Assembly (NCBI RefSeq): GCF_016802725.1
Contig: NC_052667.1
Span: forward strand, 14,785,346-14,849,345
Reading direction: 5' to 3'
DNA: 64,000 bases
Source: Solenopsis invicta
Lineage: Eukaryota > Arthropoda > Insecta > Hymenoptera > Formicidae
The position numbers and the translations under genes were made by a program. Of this stretch, positions 1 to 10,970 are shown one piece after another; the stretch's first letter is position 1; the number at the start of each line of letters is the position of its first letter. The notes under the pieces are model-generated. The model was not told where the DNA came from, searched no databases, and was given only the letters and a program-made list of their open reading frames with translations.

Positions 1-77
1 GTTTCGCGTATCACTTCAGCTCCCTTGTTTGACCGCATATTTTGCCGTCGCTCTCCGGCGTAAGAAGAATACGTGAC

Positions 78-129
<52 letters not shown>
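1..129. repeat. Flank with TA microsatellite
   Basis: Bases 1-78 show nothing recognisable. Bases 79-129 are an almost pure (TA)n tract with one interruption. It is the insertion target of the palindromic element that follows. Confidence 0.8.
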
Positions 130-132
<3 letters not shown>

Positions 133-485
133 TGTCCAAAAAGTTCGGCAACGGTCAAATATCTCGAAAAGTAAGCATTTTAGGAAAAAATATTTCAGAC
201 AAAAGTTGTAGGGTTTCAAAAGACCTATGTACTGATCTTATCAGTTTGACCTTGGATGGCGTCGCCAAGGTCATAACGAAATCACATTAACTTTTTTAAA
301 TGGAACACCCTATTTTTGATTCTAGAATCTAATAGCTGGTGTCAAGATCTTTCCAAAACCCTACAAGAAAGTTTATTTTCGTTGAGTATTTTTCGAGTTA
401 CAAGACTTGAAAGTTACAGTACCGCTGGCATTGGCATTACCCAAGATGTACCACGTGGAGGTTGCCCAGTCGGATTTACACCTCT

Positions 486-487
<2 letters not shown>

Positions 488-533
<46 letters not shown>

Positions 534-590
534 CGTGTGTGTGTGTGCGTGTGCGTGTGTGTACGTGTGTGCATGCGTACGTGCGTGAGT
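488..590. repeat. GT-rich microsatellite, left arm
   Basis: A (GT)n tract with GC interruptions lies between the transposase 3' end and the element terminus. It is mirrored by a slightly shorter CA tract at 3217-3307 in the other arm. The length difference accounts for the small asymmetry of the palindrome. Confidence 0.9.
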
Positions 591-670
591 GTGAACAGAA
601 ATAGGGACCCTACGGTTCGTCACTTCCGTAGTATTTAGAGACTCCAAACCCTCTCTGTATTAATGTTTGT

Positions 671-1744
671 TTAATTTAGAAGATGTTCAAATTGACGGCC
701 ATGAACGGTTTGACAATGTGCCAAACGTTCATAAAAATTACGCCGAACATTTTGCAAGTTTTCCGGGGTTATTGATGCTACAGTATCTAAAATGCGATTT
801 CTTAATTCATTTAAATTCGTAGGTTTTGTTGCAAACACCAAATTTTTTAAATGACCCCAGAAAAAATAATCCAATGGATTCAAATCAGGAGATCTAGGTG
901 GCCATTCAATTGCACCTCTCCTGCCAATCCATTTTCTTGGAAAAGTATCATTTAGGAATCGACGGACGTTTATGCCAAAGTGAGGTGGTGCACCGTCCTG
1001 TTGGAACCAAACGCTATTATAAGCGACACCAACTACATTTTGAATAGCAGGCAGTATCTGATTTTGTAAGAGATGCAAATAACGCTCCGCATTGATGTTC
1101 TCATTCAAGAAAAATGGTCCTATAATTGTATTTCCGAGTATTCCCGCCCATACATTTAACTTTTGAGGATACTGAGTATGAGAATCTCTCATCCAGTGTG
1201 GATTTTCGTCACTCCAATATCTGCAATTGTGTCGATTGACAGATCCATGCAATTCGAATGTCGCTTCATCGGAAAATACAATCCAGTTAAAAAAGTTATT
1301 GTCTCCATCAAATCGCCTCATCATTTCTTCGCAAAATTCCATCCTCTTATTATAATCATTTTCTGACAGTTCTTGAACTAAACGTATTTTAAAAGGATGA
1401 TAATTGTATTTTTTTAAAGTTGTCTGAACCGTACTTTTACTAATATCACATTGCTGACTTGTTTTTCGGATTGACGTATGAGGATTTTCTACAAATGATT
1501 ATAGAACTTCGATGTTCTTATCATCATTGCTTGCAGTTTTCGGTCTTCCTGCTCGAGGCCGGTCTTTAACTGAACCTGTTTGTTCAAATCGAGCTACAAT
1601 TCGCTGAACAGTAGATTTTGTAATTGGCAAACGATTAAGAAATGTATTGTTAAATAAAGCAGCCACTGCTTCATAAGATCTAACATTGTCTCCGTATCCT
1701 CGCATTGTGAGTAATGTTATTCTTTCTTTCTCAGATAAATGCAT
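671..1744 (-). pseudogene. DD41D-type transposase, left arm copy
   Basis: The reading frame runs from the ATG at 1744 to the stop at 671 with a single in-frame TAA (1499-1501), giving about 358 codons. The N-terminal 80 residues contain an HTH region and a GRPK-type hook (AGRPKTASND). The C-terminal part has the DDE signatures IVFSDEATFE, WFQQDGAPPH and SPDLNPLDYFFWG. Forty-one residues separate the second and third catalytic Asp, matching the DD41D group of the IS630-Tc1-mariner superfamily. All three catalytic Asp are present. The internal stop makes this a pseudogene unless it is read through or initiated internally at 1342. Confidence 0.85.
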
Positions 1745-2060
1745 TTTTAATTTTATATTATGTTATGTTTAATGTTCTGCTCAATGTATTGCAGTGCTTG
1801 CAATGATCTCCACATTCGGGTCGATTCCTGAGGCGACGCCCACTGCTTCCCCCACTACCGCTCGTCGCTCGAAGGTCGAGCTTGCGAATACGCGGCGCGC
1901 GCTCTACCGAGCGGTATTCGCAAGCTCGACCTTCGAGCGGCGAGCGGTAGTGGGGGAAGCAGTGGGCGTCGCCTCAGGAATCGACCCGAATGTGGAGATC
2001 ATTGCAAGCACTGCAATACATTGAGCAGAACATTAAACATAACATAACATAAAATTAAAA

Positions 2061-3134
2061 ATGCATTTATCTGAGAGAGAAAGAATAACATTACTCACAA
2101 TGCGAGGATACGGAGACAATGTTAGATCTTATGAAGCAGTGGCTGCTTTATTTAACAATACATTTCCTAATCGTTTGCCAATTACAAAGTCTACTGTTCA
2201 GCGAATTGTAGCTCGATTTGAACAAACAGGTTCAGTTAAAGACCGGCCTCGAGCAGGAAGACCGAAAACTGCAAGCAATGATGATAAGAACATCGAAGTT
2301 CTATAATCATTTGTAGAAAATCCTCATACGTCAATCCGAAAAACAAGTCAGCAATGTGATATTAGTAAAAGTACGGTTCAGACAACTTTAAAAAAATACA
2401 ATTATCATCCTTTTAAAATACGTTTAGTTCAAGAACTGTCAGAAAATGATTATAATAAGAGGATGGAATTTTGCGAAGAAATGATGAGGCGATTTGATGG
2501 AGACAATAACTTTTTTAACTGGATTGTATTTTCCGATGAAGCGACATTCGAATTGCATGGATCTGTCAATCGACACAATTGCAGATATTGGAGTGACGAA
2601 AATCCACCCTGGATGAGAGATTCTCATACTCAGTATCCTCAAAAGTTAAATGTATGGGCGGGAATACTCGGAAATACAATTATAGGACCATTTTTCTTGA
2701 ATGAGAACATCAATGCGGAGCGTTATTTGCATCTCTTACAAAATCAGATACTGCCTGCTATTCAAAATGTAGTTGGTGTCGCTTTTAATAGCGTTTGGTT
2801 CCAACAGGACAGTGCACCACCTCACTTTGGCATAAACGTCCGTCGATTCCTAAATGATACTTTTCCAAGAAAATGGATTGGCAGGAGAGGTGCAATTGAA
2901 TGGCCACCTAGATCTCCTGATTTGAATCCATTGGATTATTTTTTCTGGGGTCGTTTAAAAAATTTGGTGTTTGCAACAAAACCTACGAATTTAAATAAAT
3001 TAAGAAATCGCATTTTAGATACTGTAGCATCAATAACCCCGGAAAACTTGCAAAATGTTCAGCGTAATTTTTATGAACGTTTGGCACATTGTCAAACCGT
3101 TCATGGCCGTCAATTTGAACATCTTCTAAATTAA
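2061..3134 (+). pseudogene. DD41D-type transposase, right arm copy
   Basis: This is the mirror copy of the left-arm gene. It has the same length, the same ATG context and the same in-frame TAA (2304-2306, after the residues IEVL). The DDE signatures are kept (IVFSDEATFE, WFQQDSAPPH, SPDLNPLDYFFWG). Because both copies have the identical stop, it was probably present before the arms were duplicated, or was spread by gene conversion. The region downstream to 3663 is non-coding. Confidence 0.85.
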
Positions 3135-3268
3135 ACAAACATTAATACAGAGAGGGTTTGGAATCTCTAAATACTACGGAAGTGACGAACCGTAGGGTCC
3201 CTATTTCTGTTCACACTCACGCACGTACGCATGCACACACGTACACACACGCACACGCACACACACAC

Positions 3269-3312
<44 letters not shown>

Positions 3313-3660
3313 AGGTGTAAATCCGACTGGGCAACCTCCACGTGGTACATCTTGGGTAATGCCAATGCCAGCGGTACTGTAACTTTCAAGTCTTGTAACT
3401 CGAAAAATACTCAACGAAAATAAACTTTCTTGTAGGGTTTTGGAAAGGTCTTGACACCAGCTATTAGATTCTAGAATCAAAAATAGGGTGTTCTATTTAA
3501 AAAAGTTAATGTGATTTCGTTATGACCCCGACGCCATCCAAGGTCAAACTGATAAGATCAGTACATAGGTCTTTTGAAACCCTACAACTTTTGTCTGAAA
3601 TATTTTTTCCTAAAATGCTTACTTTTCGAGATATTTGACCGTTGCCGAACTTTTTGGACA

Positions 3661-3663
<3 letters not shown>

Positions 3664-3711
<48 letters not shown>
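3664..3711. repeat. TA microsatellite
   Basis: A pure (TA)n tract separates the palindrome from the next element. It is probably a preferred target for TA-inserting transposons. Confidence 0.9.
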
Positions 3712-3714
<3 letters not shown>

Positions 3715-4435
3715 GGTGTCATAAAAAAAGGGTCACATATTTTGATAGCAGGTAGTATTGATCAAAACAAGAAGAAAAGGTCTAATTAACATGGGTCCTA
3801 AAACTAATATCTTTAAAGATATAAACTATTTTGTTATTTGAGCTCTTTGTCATTTTCTTATTAGGCGGGTCATCTTTAGAATGTAATGAACAAAGGAGTA
3901 GGGAAGAGTGGGGTACAATGGGGATATCTTTTTTCTAGGTGCCTTAAAAAATAAAAAATAAACAAAAGGACATAAAAAAATAATTTTTATTTTAATATAA
4001 AATGTAATCATTAATCTTCTATAAAAAAAAACTGAAATAAAGAAACTAAATGTATGTACATATGATAACAAAATAAGAACTCTTTTTTTTACAAAAAACA
4101 AAAAATTTTAATGCTGACTGAGACAATTAATCTCGTACTGACGAACTCTCGTATAACAACAGTAATAAACACACTTTTGTTTACTAGGGCTGCTCACATT
4201 CGTCAAGGCCTACGCAATGTCGTTTGACTTGTAGTATCTATTGCAAATGTAAATATCAGGAGACATTCTAAAGATGACACGACTAATAAGAAAATGACAA
4301 AGAGCTCGAATAACAAAATAGCTTGTATCTTTGAAGATATTAGTTTTAGGACCCATGTTAATAAAACCTTTTCTTTTTGTTTTGATCAATACTACTTGCT
4401 ATCAAAATATGTGACCCTTTTTTTCTGAGACCCTG
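3712..4435. mobile_element. MITE family A, copy 1
   Basis: Ends read CAGGGTGTCATAAAAAAAGG at the left and its slightly diverged complement at the right, flanked by TA. The terminal inverted repeats are about 180 bp (3712-3895 and 4255-4435). The centre is AT-rich and non-coding. A second copy in the same orientation lies at 8795-9516. TA flanks and CAGGGTGT-type ends suggest a non-autonomous Tc1/mariner derivative. Confidence 0.85.
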
Positions 4436-4439
4436 TATA

Positions 4440-5434
4440 CAGGGTGTCCGAGAAAGCTTGCATCCCATTTTAAGAGCGGATTCTTTAGAAAATTCTAAAG
4501 AAATATCCTTATACAAAAATGTCAAGGGTATAAAAGTTTTCAAATTATTTGCGATTAAATTTTACGAATCACTGAGTTGACATTTTGCGCGATCAGACAT
4601 GGTGACATGACAAAAGTACCACAAGGGTAACTCTTGACATTGAGGTTGTCATATAAATACGCAATGACATTTATATTAAGAAATTACTACTATAGGAAAC
4701 ATTTGTTTACTTATGCACAATTAATGTTTTCAACAAAATATTAATTCAATAACAAGATGTTACGATAGCCGTTGGGTCAGCTGTCAAAATAAATTCATTA
4801 CCATGTTTATATGATAAGAACTTTTATGGTAACATATCGATAATATCGATAATTTATTTATATTTTTAACTATTAAAAATGTAAATTAAAAATGTATATT
4901 AAAAATGTAAATCGGTAATTTAATTGATATAAACGCGATAACGTCAAATAGACATAATTTGACATGTGTGAATTCTACTTCATCAACATATTCAATCTTT
5001 TTTATATCATTGCATAAATTATCGATATTATCAATATGTTACCATAAAAGTTCTTATCATATGAACATGGTAATAAATTTATTTTGACAGCTGACCCAAC
5101 GGCTATCGTAACATCTTGTTCAATTGATATTTTGTTAAAAATATTAATTATGCTTATATAATGTACAAATATGATTCCTATAATAGTAATTTCTTAATAT
5201 AAATGTTATTGCGTATTTATATGACAATCTCAATGTCAAGAGGCACCCTTGTGATACCTTTGTTATGTCACCATGCCTGAGCGCGCAAAATGTCAGCATG
5301 TGATTCGTAAATTTTAATCGCGAATAATTTGAAAACCATTATACCCTCTACATTTATGTATTAGAATTTTTTTCTTAGAATTTTCCAAAAAATCCGCTCC
5401 TAAAATAGGATATGAGCTTTCTGGGACACACTAC
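4440..5434. mobile_element. Fold-back MITE family B
   Basis: It begins CAGGGTGTCCGAGAAAGCTT and ends with a diverged complement (AGCTTTCTGGGACACACT). Almost the whole length is inverted repeat, with arms of about 450 bp around a centre near 4930. It has no coding capacity and TA flanks. The short terminal similarity to MITE family A suggests the same mobilising transposase, but the interior is unrelated. Confidence 0.8.
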
Positions 5435-5440
5435 ATAAAC

Positions 5441-5465
5441 GCACGCACGCACGCACGCACGCACG

Positions 5466-5500
<35 letters not shown>
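5441..5500. repeat. Compound ACGC / TA microsatellite
   Basis: An (ACGC)n run followed by (TA)n fills the gap between MITE B and the next transposon. Confidence 0.85.
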
Positions 5501-5502
<2 letters not shown>

Positions 5503-5747
5503 GACGTTTCGCGTTAAACGGGCCACCCCCTCCTTCCAAAAATTAACGCAACGGATAAAAACGTTTAAGGTCTCAAAATATTTGTATACTTGTGTAGTTT
5601 CGAATGGAACGTGGCGATTTGAAAAATTCAATATGGCGCCTGAAATCCACTAAAGTCACAAATGATCTTACATTATCTTCGATTAAAATGCAAAAACTTG
5701 ACAAATCGTCTTGAAAATGATTACTATAAGGTTTTCGAGGTTGTTGA

Positions 5748-6074
5748 TTACGAATCTGGAGACCGAATTACAAAATTCAAAATGGCGGATTCAAAATGGC
5801 CGGATTTGGAATCAGTACATAAAACACGAGTATTATAATTATTGTTGTGTATTATCGAATCAAAAACGGCACCAGAGTATCGCATTACTTGCAATTTTGT
5901 TCCTTTAATGACAAGGAAAGCATTCCCACTTTGGATTTTCATTACTCGCGGAGCTTCAGAAAATCGTTTTGCAAGAAATTTCTGGATTTTTATATGTTTC
6001 TCTTTGCTATAATAGAAAAATTTGATATTAATAAATTTCTTCTTTACCCATTCAAAAAGATCTGCTAAGTTCAA
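5748..6074 (-). pseudogene. Inverted duplicate of the transposon gene 3' end
   Basis: About 70 residues (from ADLFEWVKKKF to QVMRYSGA) match the C-terminus of the gene at 6439-8416 with scattered substitutions. The copy has no N-terminal domains, so it is only a by-product of the palindromic end. Similarity continues past the coding end into non-coding terminal repeat. Confidence 0.8.
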
Positions 6075-6438
6075 GATGGCTTCTGTTGATTCATAACTAC
6101 CTATAGTAAATAGCTATAGTTACGCTCAAGTCCACTAGGAGGCGAGCTTTCTCGTAAGAAAAGTTACAACATTGCAGCCTTAAATATAAGTAACTGTGTA
6201 ACTTAAAATTACGGATATGTTTATTCTATTTTCGCATCGGTGCTTTTTTCTTACCTTATCAAGTCCTTTTCAGGATTACATTTCAACCAGTTCTTTTTAG
6301 AGCTATTTGTATTAAATGTATTAAAATCTTTTGTTTTTGTGGTTCTATGTTGTTTTTAGTTATTTGATTAATTGACAGTGTTTGATTTGTATCACTTTCA
6401 AATATTCCTTTTTTTACCATCTGTCTTATTAAAATAAC

Positions 6439-8416
6439 ATGTCCAGAATTAAAAAGGCCTTGATTTTTCAAGAAAGCGGGGTGCGATCGGATAGATGCAT
6501 AAATCCTTTCAAAGGTAATGGGCATGTTGGTAAAAATTTGCGGACAATTTCAAAAAATATAGTACAAAAATTTCCAGATTTACGAGAGGGTGCAAAAATT
6601 TGTGCAAAGTGTAGAATAATGCTTGATAAAGATGTTGATGTATCTCCAAGCAAAAAAAATGTTTGTTTAGAGAAGATGAACTGGAAGATGTATCTCCAAG
6701 CAAAAATAAATGTTTGTTTATAGAAGATGAACTGGAAGATGTATCTCCAAGCAAAAAAAAATGTTCGTCTAGAGAAGATAAACTGAAAGATGTATCTCGA
6801 AACAAGAAAAAATGTTCGTCTAGAGAAGAAGAACTGGAAGAGATGATGAATGGACTTAAAGAAAAGTTTTCTAACTTAGATAAAAATGATCCATGTCGTG
6901 TCGCAATACTTACGATTGCTCCTGAATGTTGGAGTATCCGTAAAATAGCTGAGGAATTTGGAACATCTCGGAGAATGGCAGAAAACGCTAAGGAATTGAG
7001 GGCATCGGAAGGTGTTTTAGCGATGCCAGCTTTGAGACAATGAAAATGTTTACCCGAAAATACTGTAAAGAAAGTTACCGACTTCTACGAGAATGATATT
7101 AACAGCCAAATTATGCCACATAAAAAAGAGACAGTTACTATTAAGATTGATGACCACAAAAAAAAGATACAGAAACGATTACTACTTAGTGATGTGAAAT
7201 CTCTGCATATCGAATTTAAAAAACTGAATCCTGAGCATCCAATCGGCTTGACTAGATTTTCAGAGCTTAGACCCGAATACTGTGTACTCGCAGGGGCAAG
7301 AGATACACACAGTGTATGTGTTTGTACCGATCATCAAAACTTTAAAGCGATGCTTGATGCTATTAATATAAAAAGATTGACAAATAACTTGAAAAATCCA
7401 GTAAATAACTTCAAAGATTGTTTTCCATTTGTCGTATGTAAAACACCAACACATGCCTGCTATTTAAGAGATTGCGAGTCTTGCCCTGATATTGGAAGAT
7501 TCTCTGATTACATTACTAAACTTTTACAACAAAGAGGCATCTCAGAAATCATCTTCAGCACGTGGCAATTGACTGATAGGTGCACTCTGATAAAAGAATG
7601 CCTTTCTACAGACGATTTCGTCTCTCAATTATGTACTCGTTTAGAGAAATTAGTACCTCATCATTTTATTTCAAAAAATCAATCGAAGTATGTGTCAGAG
7701 CGGAAGAATAGCTTGCGACCAGAGAAAGTACTAGTCCAATGTGATTTCTCAGAAAATTAGGCTTATGTCGCTCAAGATGCTGCTCAAGCATTTCATTATA
7801 ATAATGATCAATGTACTGTTCATCCTGTGTTGTTTTATTATACAAATGAAAAAGAAGTTTTACACAAAAGCATTGTACTGTTATCGAATTGTACAACACG
7901 TGACACTGCTGCTGTGTACGTGATGCAAGAAATACTTATTCCCGAAATCAGAAAAGTCTGTTCAAAAAAATTATTTACGTTACTGATGGCGCAAAGCAGC
8001 ACTATAAAAATAAATATCAGATGAGTAATTTCATCCATCATAAAAAAGATTTTGGAATAGAAGCAGAATGGCACTGTTATGCCACAGCCCATGGCAAAGG
8101 AGCTTGTGACAGTGTTGGCGCCATTTTTAAGAGGGAAGCTACCCGTGCAAGTCTTCAGGCTAAATCAACAGAAGTCATCTTAAACTCAGCAGATCTTTTT
8201 GAATGGGCAAAAAAGAAATTTAATAATATCAAATTTTTCTATTGCAACAAAGAGAAACATATAAAAATTCAGAAATTTCTTGCGAAACGATTTTCTGAAG
8301 CTCCGCAAGTAATGAAAATCCAAAGTGGGCATGCTTTCCTTGTCATTAAAGGAAAAAAATTGCAAGTAATGCGATACTCTGGTGCCATTGAACCAATGGT
8401 CATTATAGAGTATTAG
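6439..8416 (+). pseudogene. Transposon gene resembling the Cc8L18.2-like family (putative transposase)
   Basis: The gene is in several pieces: 6439-6723; 6663-7760 in a second frame with a TGA at about 7041 and a TAG at 7758; and 8021-8416 after a frameshift in an A-run near 7970. The N-terminus has a Cys module (CINPF ... GAKICAKCRIML). A three- to four-fold repeat of about 19 residues follows (EDELEDVSPSKKKC-like, 6663-6840), then a HTH-like region. The C-terminal half has the blocks VQCDFSEN, QDAAQAF, VTDGAKQHYKN and HGKGACDSVGAIFKR. From memory these blocks match proteins annotated as Cc8L18.2-like in insects and a bracovirus. The catalytic mechanism is unknown to me. The long inverted ends indicate that it is, or was, a transposase. 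Confidence 0.7.
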
Positions 8417-8794
8417 AATCGATAATACACAACAATTATAATACTCACCTTTTATGTACTGTTTCCAAATCCGGCCATTTTAAATCCGCCATTTTGAATT
8501 TTGTAATTTTGTCTCCAGATTCGTAATCAACGACCTCGAAAACCTTATAGTAATCATTTTCAAGCCGATTTGTCAAGTTTTCGCATTTTAATCGAAAATA
8601 ATGTAAGATCATTCGTGACTTTTGTGGATTTCAGGCGCCATATTTCAGCCGCCATATTGAATTTTTCAAATCGCCACGTTCCATTCGAAACTACACAAGT
8701 ATACGAATATTTAGAGACCTTAAACGTTTTTTTCCGTTGCGTTAATTTTTGGAAGGAAGGGGTGGCCCGTTTAACGCGAAACGTCCCATATATA

Positions 8795-9513
8795 CAGAGT
8801 GTCATAAAAAAAGGGTCACATATTTTGATAGCAGCTAGTATTGATCAAAACAAGAAGAAAAAGTCTAATTAACATGGGTCCTAAAACTAATATCTTTATA
8901 GATATAAGCTATTTTGTTATTTGAGCTCTTTGTCATTATTTATTAGTCGTGTCATCTTTAGAATGTAATGAACAAAGGAGTAGGGGAGAGTGGGGTACAA
9001 TAGGGATATCTTTTTTCTAGATGCCTTAAAAAATAAAAAATAAACAAAGAGAGATAAAGAAACAATTTTTATTTTAATATGAAATGTAATCATTAATCTT
9101 CTATAAAAAAAACTGAAATAAAGAAACTAAATGTATGTACATATGATAACAAAATAAAAACTCCTTTTTTTACAAAAAACAAAAAATTTTAATGCTGACT
9201 GAGACGATTAATCTCGTACTGACGAACTCTCGTATAGCAACAGCAGTAAACACTCTTTTGTTTACTAGGGCTGCTCACATTCGTCAAGACCTACGCAATG
9301 TTGTTTGACTTGTAGTATCTATTGCAAATGTAAATATCAGGAGACATTCTAAAGATGACACGACTAATAAGAAAATGACAAAGAGCTCGAATAACAAAAT
9401 AGCTTGTATCTTTGAAGATATTAGTTTTAGGACCCATGTTAATTAGACCTTTTCTTCTTGTTTTGATCAATACTACCTGCTATCAAAATATGTGACCCTT
9501 TTTTTATGACACC

Positions 9514-9516
<3 letters not shown>
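8795..9516. mobile_element. MITE family A, copy 2
   Basis: Same family, orientation and length as the element at 3712-4435. It begins CAGAGTGTCATAAAAAAAGG and ends in ATGACACCCTG, with TA flanks on both sides. A (TA)n tract follows to 9552. Confidence 0.87.
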
Positions 9517-9552
<36 letters not shown>

Positions 9553-9556
<4 letters not shown>

Positions 9557-9831
9557 TTAGTAACAGTAGAGTTATGATAATTATAAATTTAGTTTTACTG
9601 GTGATTTTACTATCCTCCCCGAACGAGTCGTTTTACAAACTTTTGGAGTAACTATTGTTATATCTTTAAATGTGAACGGCTCTACAGTCTTCTTATTTTC
9701 CTCCTCTCTAATTGGAATCATTTCTGCTGATTCTTTTTCTTGTTCAAAGTCTCGGTCTAATTTTTGAGATTACCGCATCAAACAATGGTGTACATAGAAT
9801 TACAGTATTATTATCATTTAATGTATTACTG
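9553..9831. other. Non-coding tail of the gypsy fragment
   Basis: AT-rich sequence downstream (minus sense) of the integrase fragment. The minus strand keeps short coding-like stretches with several stops, and no LTR with recognisable ends was found here. Confidence 0.4.
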
Positions 9832-10557
9832 CTAGGTATTGGACAATTGAAAACTAGACTTTCTTCTTGATTTGTTCCTTGTTAGTTCTCCATTATTATT
9901 TATATTTGGTCTTATATCGTTTGCATGTACGAATTTTACATAACCTCCTACTTGCACCAGATATGTACAATGACTTAAAATTTTTATTACTTTCCCTCCC
10001 TGCCACAATTTGGTTTGAATATTTTTAACATAGACGTTTTGATTTACATTAAATGGACGTATGTTCTTTGATAAAATAATCCTTTTTCCTAATTTGCTTC
10101 TGTAACATGAAAGTTTGGTAAGATTAAATCTCGTTTTCAGGCGAACTTGAAAAAAATCTTGTGCTGGAGATATACCCGTAATACTTGACGGCGTCGATCT
10201 ATAAGTAAACAAAAAGTTCAGCAAACGAGAGACTATTATATTTTTGCTGACGTTCTCTTCTGATTCGTAAAAAAGAGCTTTTGACAAGCCTTTATTTATC
10301 ATTTGTACTCCTCGTTCCGCGATTCCATTACTTTGCGGGTGATAAGGTGGTGCTTTTACTAATGTTATATCATTAGCTTGACAAAAATTAACAAATTCTA
10401 TGGAACCGAAAGGTGATCCATTATCTGATACTAACTTAATAGGCAAACCGAAAACTGCAAATATTTTTTTTTAACGCGTAATAGTCTTCTTCGCGTTGGT
10501 ACTATCTTCTATTAATTTTACTTCAAGCCATTTTGACTTACAATCTATTAGTATAAA
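9832..10557 (-). pseudogene. Gypsy integrase, catalytic core and C-terminus
   Basis: This is the distal part of a Ty3/gypsy integrase. A short broken part (10446-10557) reads LIDCKSKWLEV, which holds the first catalytic Asp of the rve core. The long open part (204 codons from 10446) begins LVSDNGSPF, the second Asp region, then has the Glu motif HPQSNGIAERGVQ and a C-terminal basic domain. A stop and a poly-A slip near 10470 separate the two parts. The zinc-finger half is missing here and is found at 22.1-22.3 kb on the same strand, so this could be one element split in two. Confidence 0.85.
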
Positions 10558-10561
10558 AAAC

Positions 10562-10966
10562 TGTTATGCGTTCTTTTCTCGGAGTCGTTGGTAGGAGCCC
10601 GTCGATTGGAGACGATTGAATCAAACACTCGTGTACGGTTAATAATAAAGTTTATTATTATAGATGGTTACACTGTCTATTATTCGAGATAGATACGATG
10701 GTACCGAACGCGACGCGGTACTGTCGCGTGCTCTAACCTGAGTCCTCCCATTACGTCGTTGATTCTCTATTTATTGGAGAGCCGGCCGATCTGGCCTTGC
10801 CGACTCGGCAGATCTGTTGTCTACTCGCGAAGGTCGCTTGTTTAGCGTTCCCGGTATCGGTTACTGTGTCGTGAGGTCAGCGTTACCGATACCGGTGGCG
10901 TAATATAAACAAGTTGTGTTTGGTAATTAGTTGTTTCGTCAGCGGTGGCTTTCGCCACTCGTGACA
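10562..10966 (-). mobile_element. Solo LTR with AAAC duplication
   Basis: A 405 bp unit has plus-strand ends TGTTATGCG and CTCGTGACA. The 4-bp duplication AAAC lies at 10558-10561 and 10967-10970. Read on the minus strand it starts TGTCACGAG and has an AATAAA signal (10651-10656 complement) about 90 bp before its end. It sits next to the gypsy integrase fragment but is not obviously its LTR. Confidence 0.8.
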
Positions 10967-10970
10967 AAAC

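Larger units (their letters stand above)
130..3663. mobile_element. Palindromic DD41D-type (IS630-Tc1-mariner) element
   Basis: The unit is a near-perfect inverted repeat. Its two arms of about 1.77 kb meet at an unpaired centre of about 22 nt (1892-1913). Both ends carry AGTGTCCAAAAAGTTCGG and lie in TA repeats, as expected for a TA-targeting transposon. Each arm carries one transposase copy read outward from the centre. The arms differ by scattered substitutions (for example H/P, G/S, Y/F and R/Q in the two transposases) and by the length of a GT tract, so the structure is not simply a collapsed or duplicated assembly contig. A diverged piece of the same terminal sequence occurs at 52.80-53.08 kb. 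Confidence 0.88.
5501..8787. mobile_element. 3.3 kb transposon with 570-620 bp inverted ends that include its own gene 3' end
   Basis: The termini GGGACGTTTCGCGTTAAACG and its exact complement (to 8787) are set in TA repeats. The inverted repeats extend about 570-620 bp inward (5501-6074 and 8170-8787). The inner half of the right repeat is the 3' coding end of the element's gene, so the left repeat holds an inverted copy of that coding end (5748-6074, minus sense). The body (6439-8416) carries one broken gene. Confidence 0.82.

Noticed and set aside
414..647. His/Thr- or Val/Cys-repeat frames (also 3158-3480)
   Set aside because: They are translations of the GT/CA microsatellites.
1794..2024. 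76-codon frame across the palindrome centre
   Set aside because: It is an accidental frame through self-complementary sequence with no domain.
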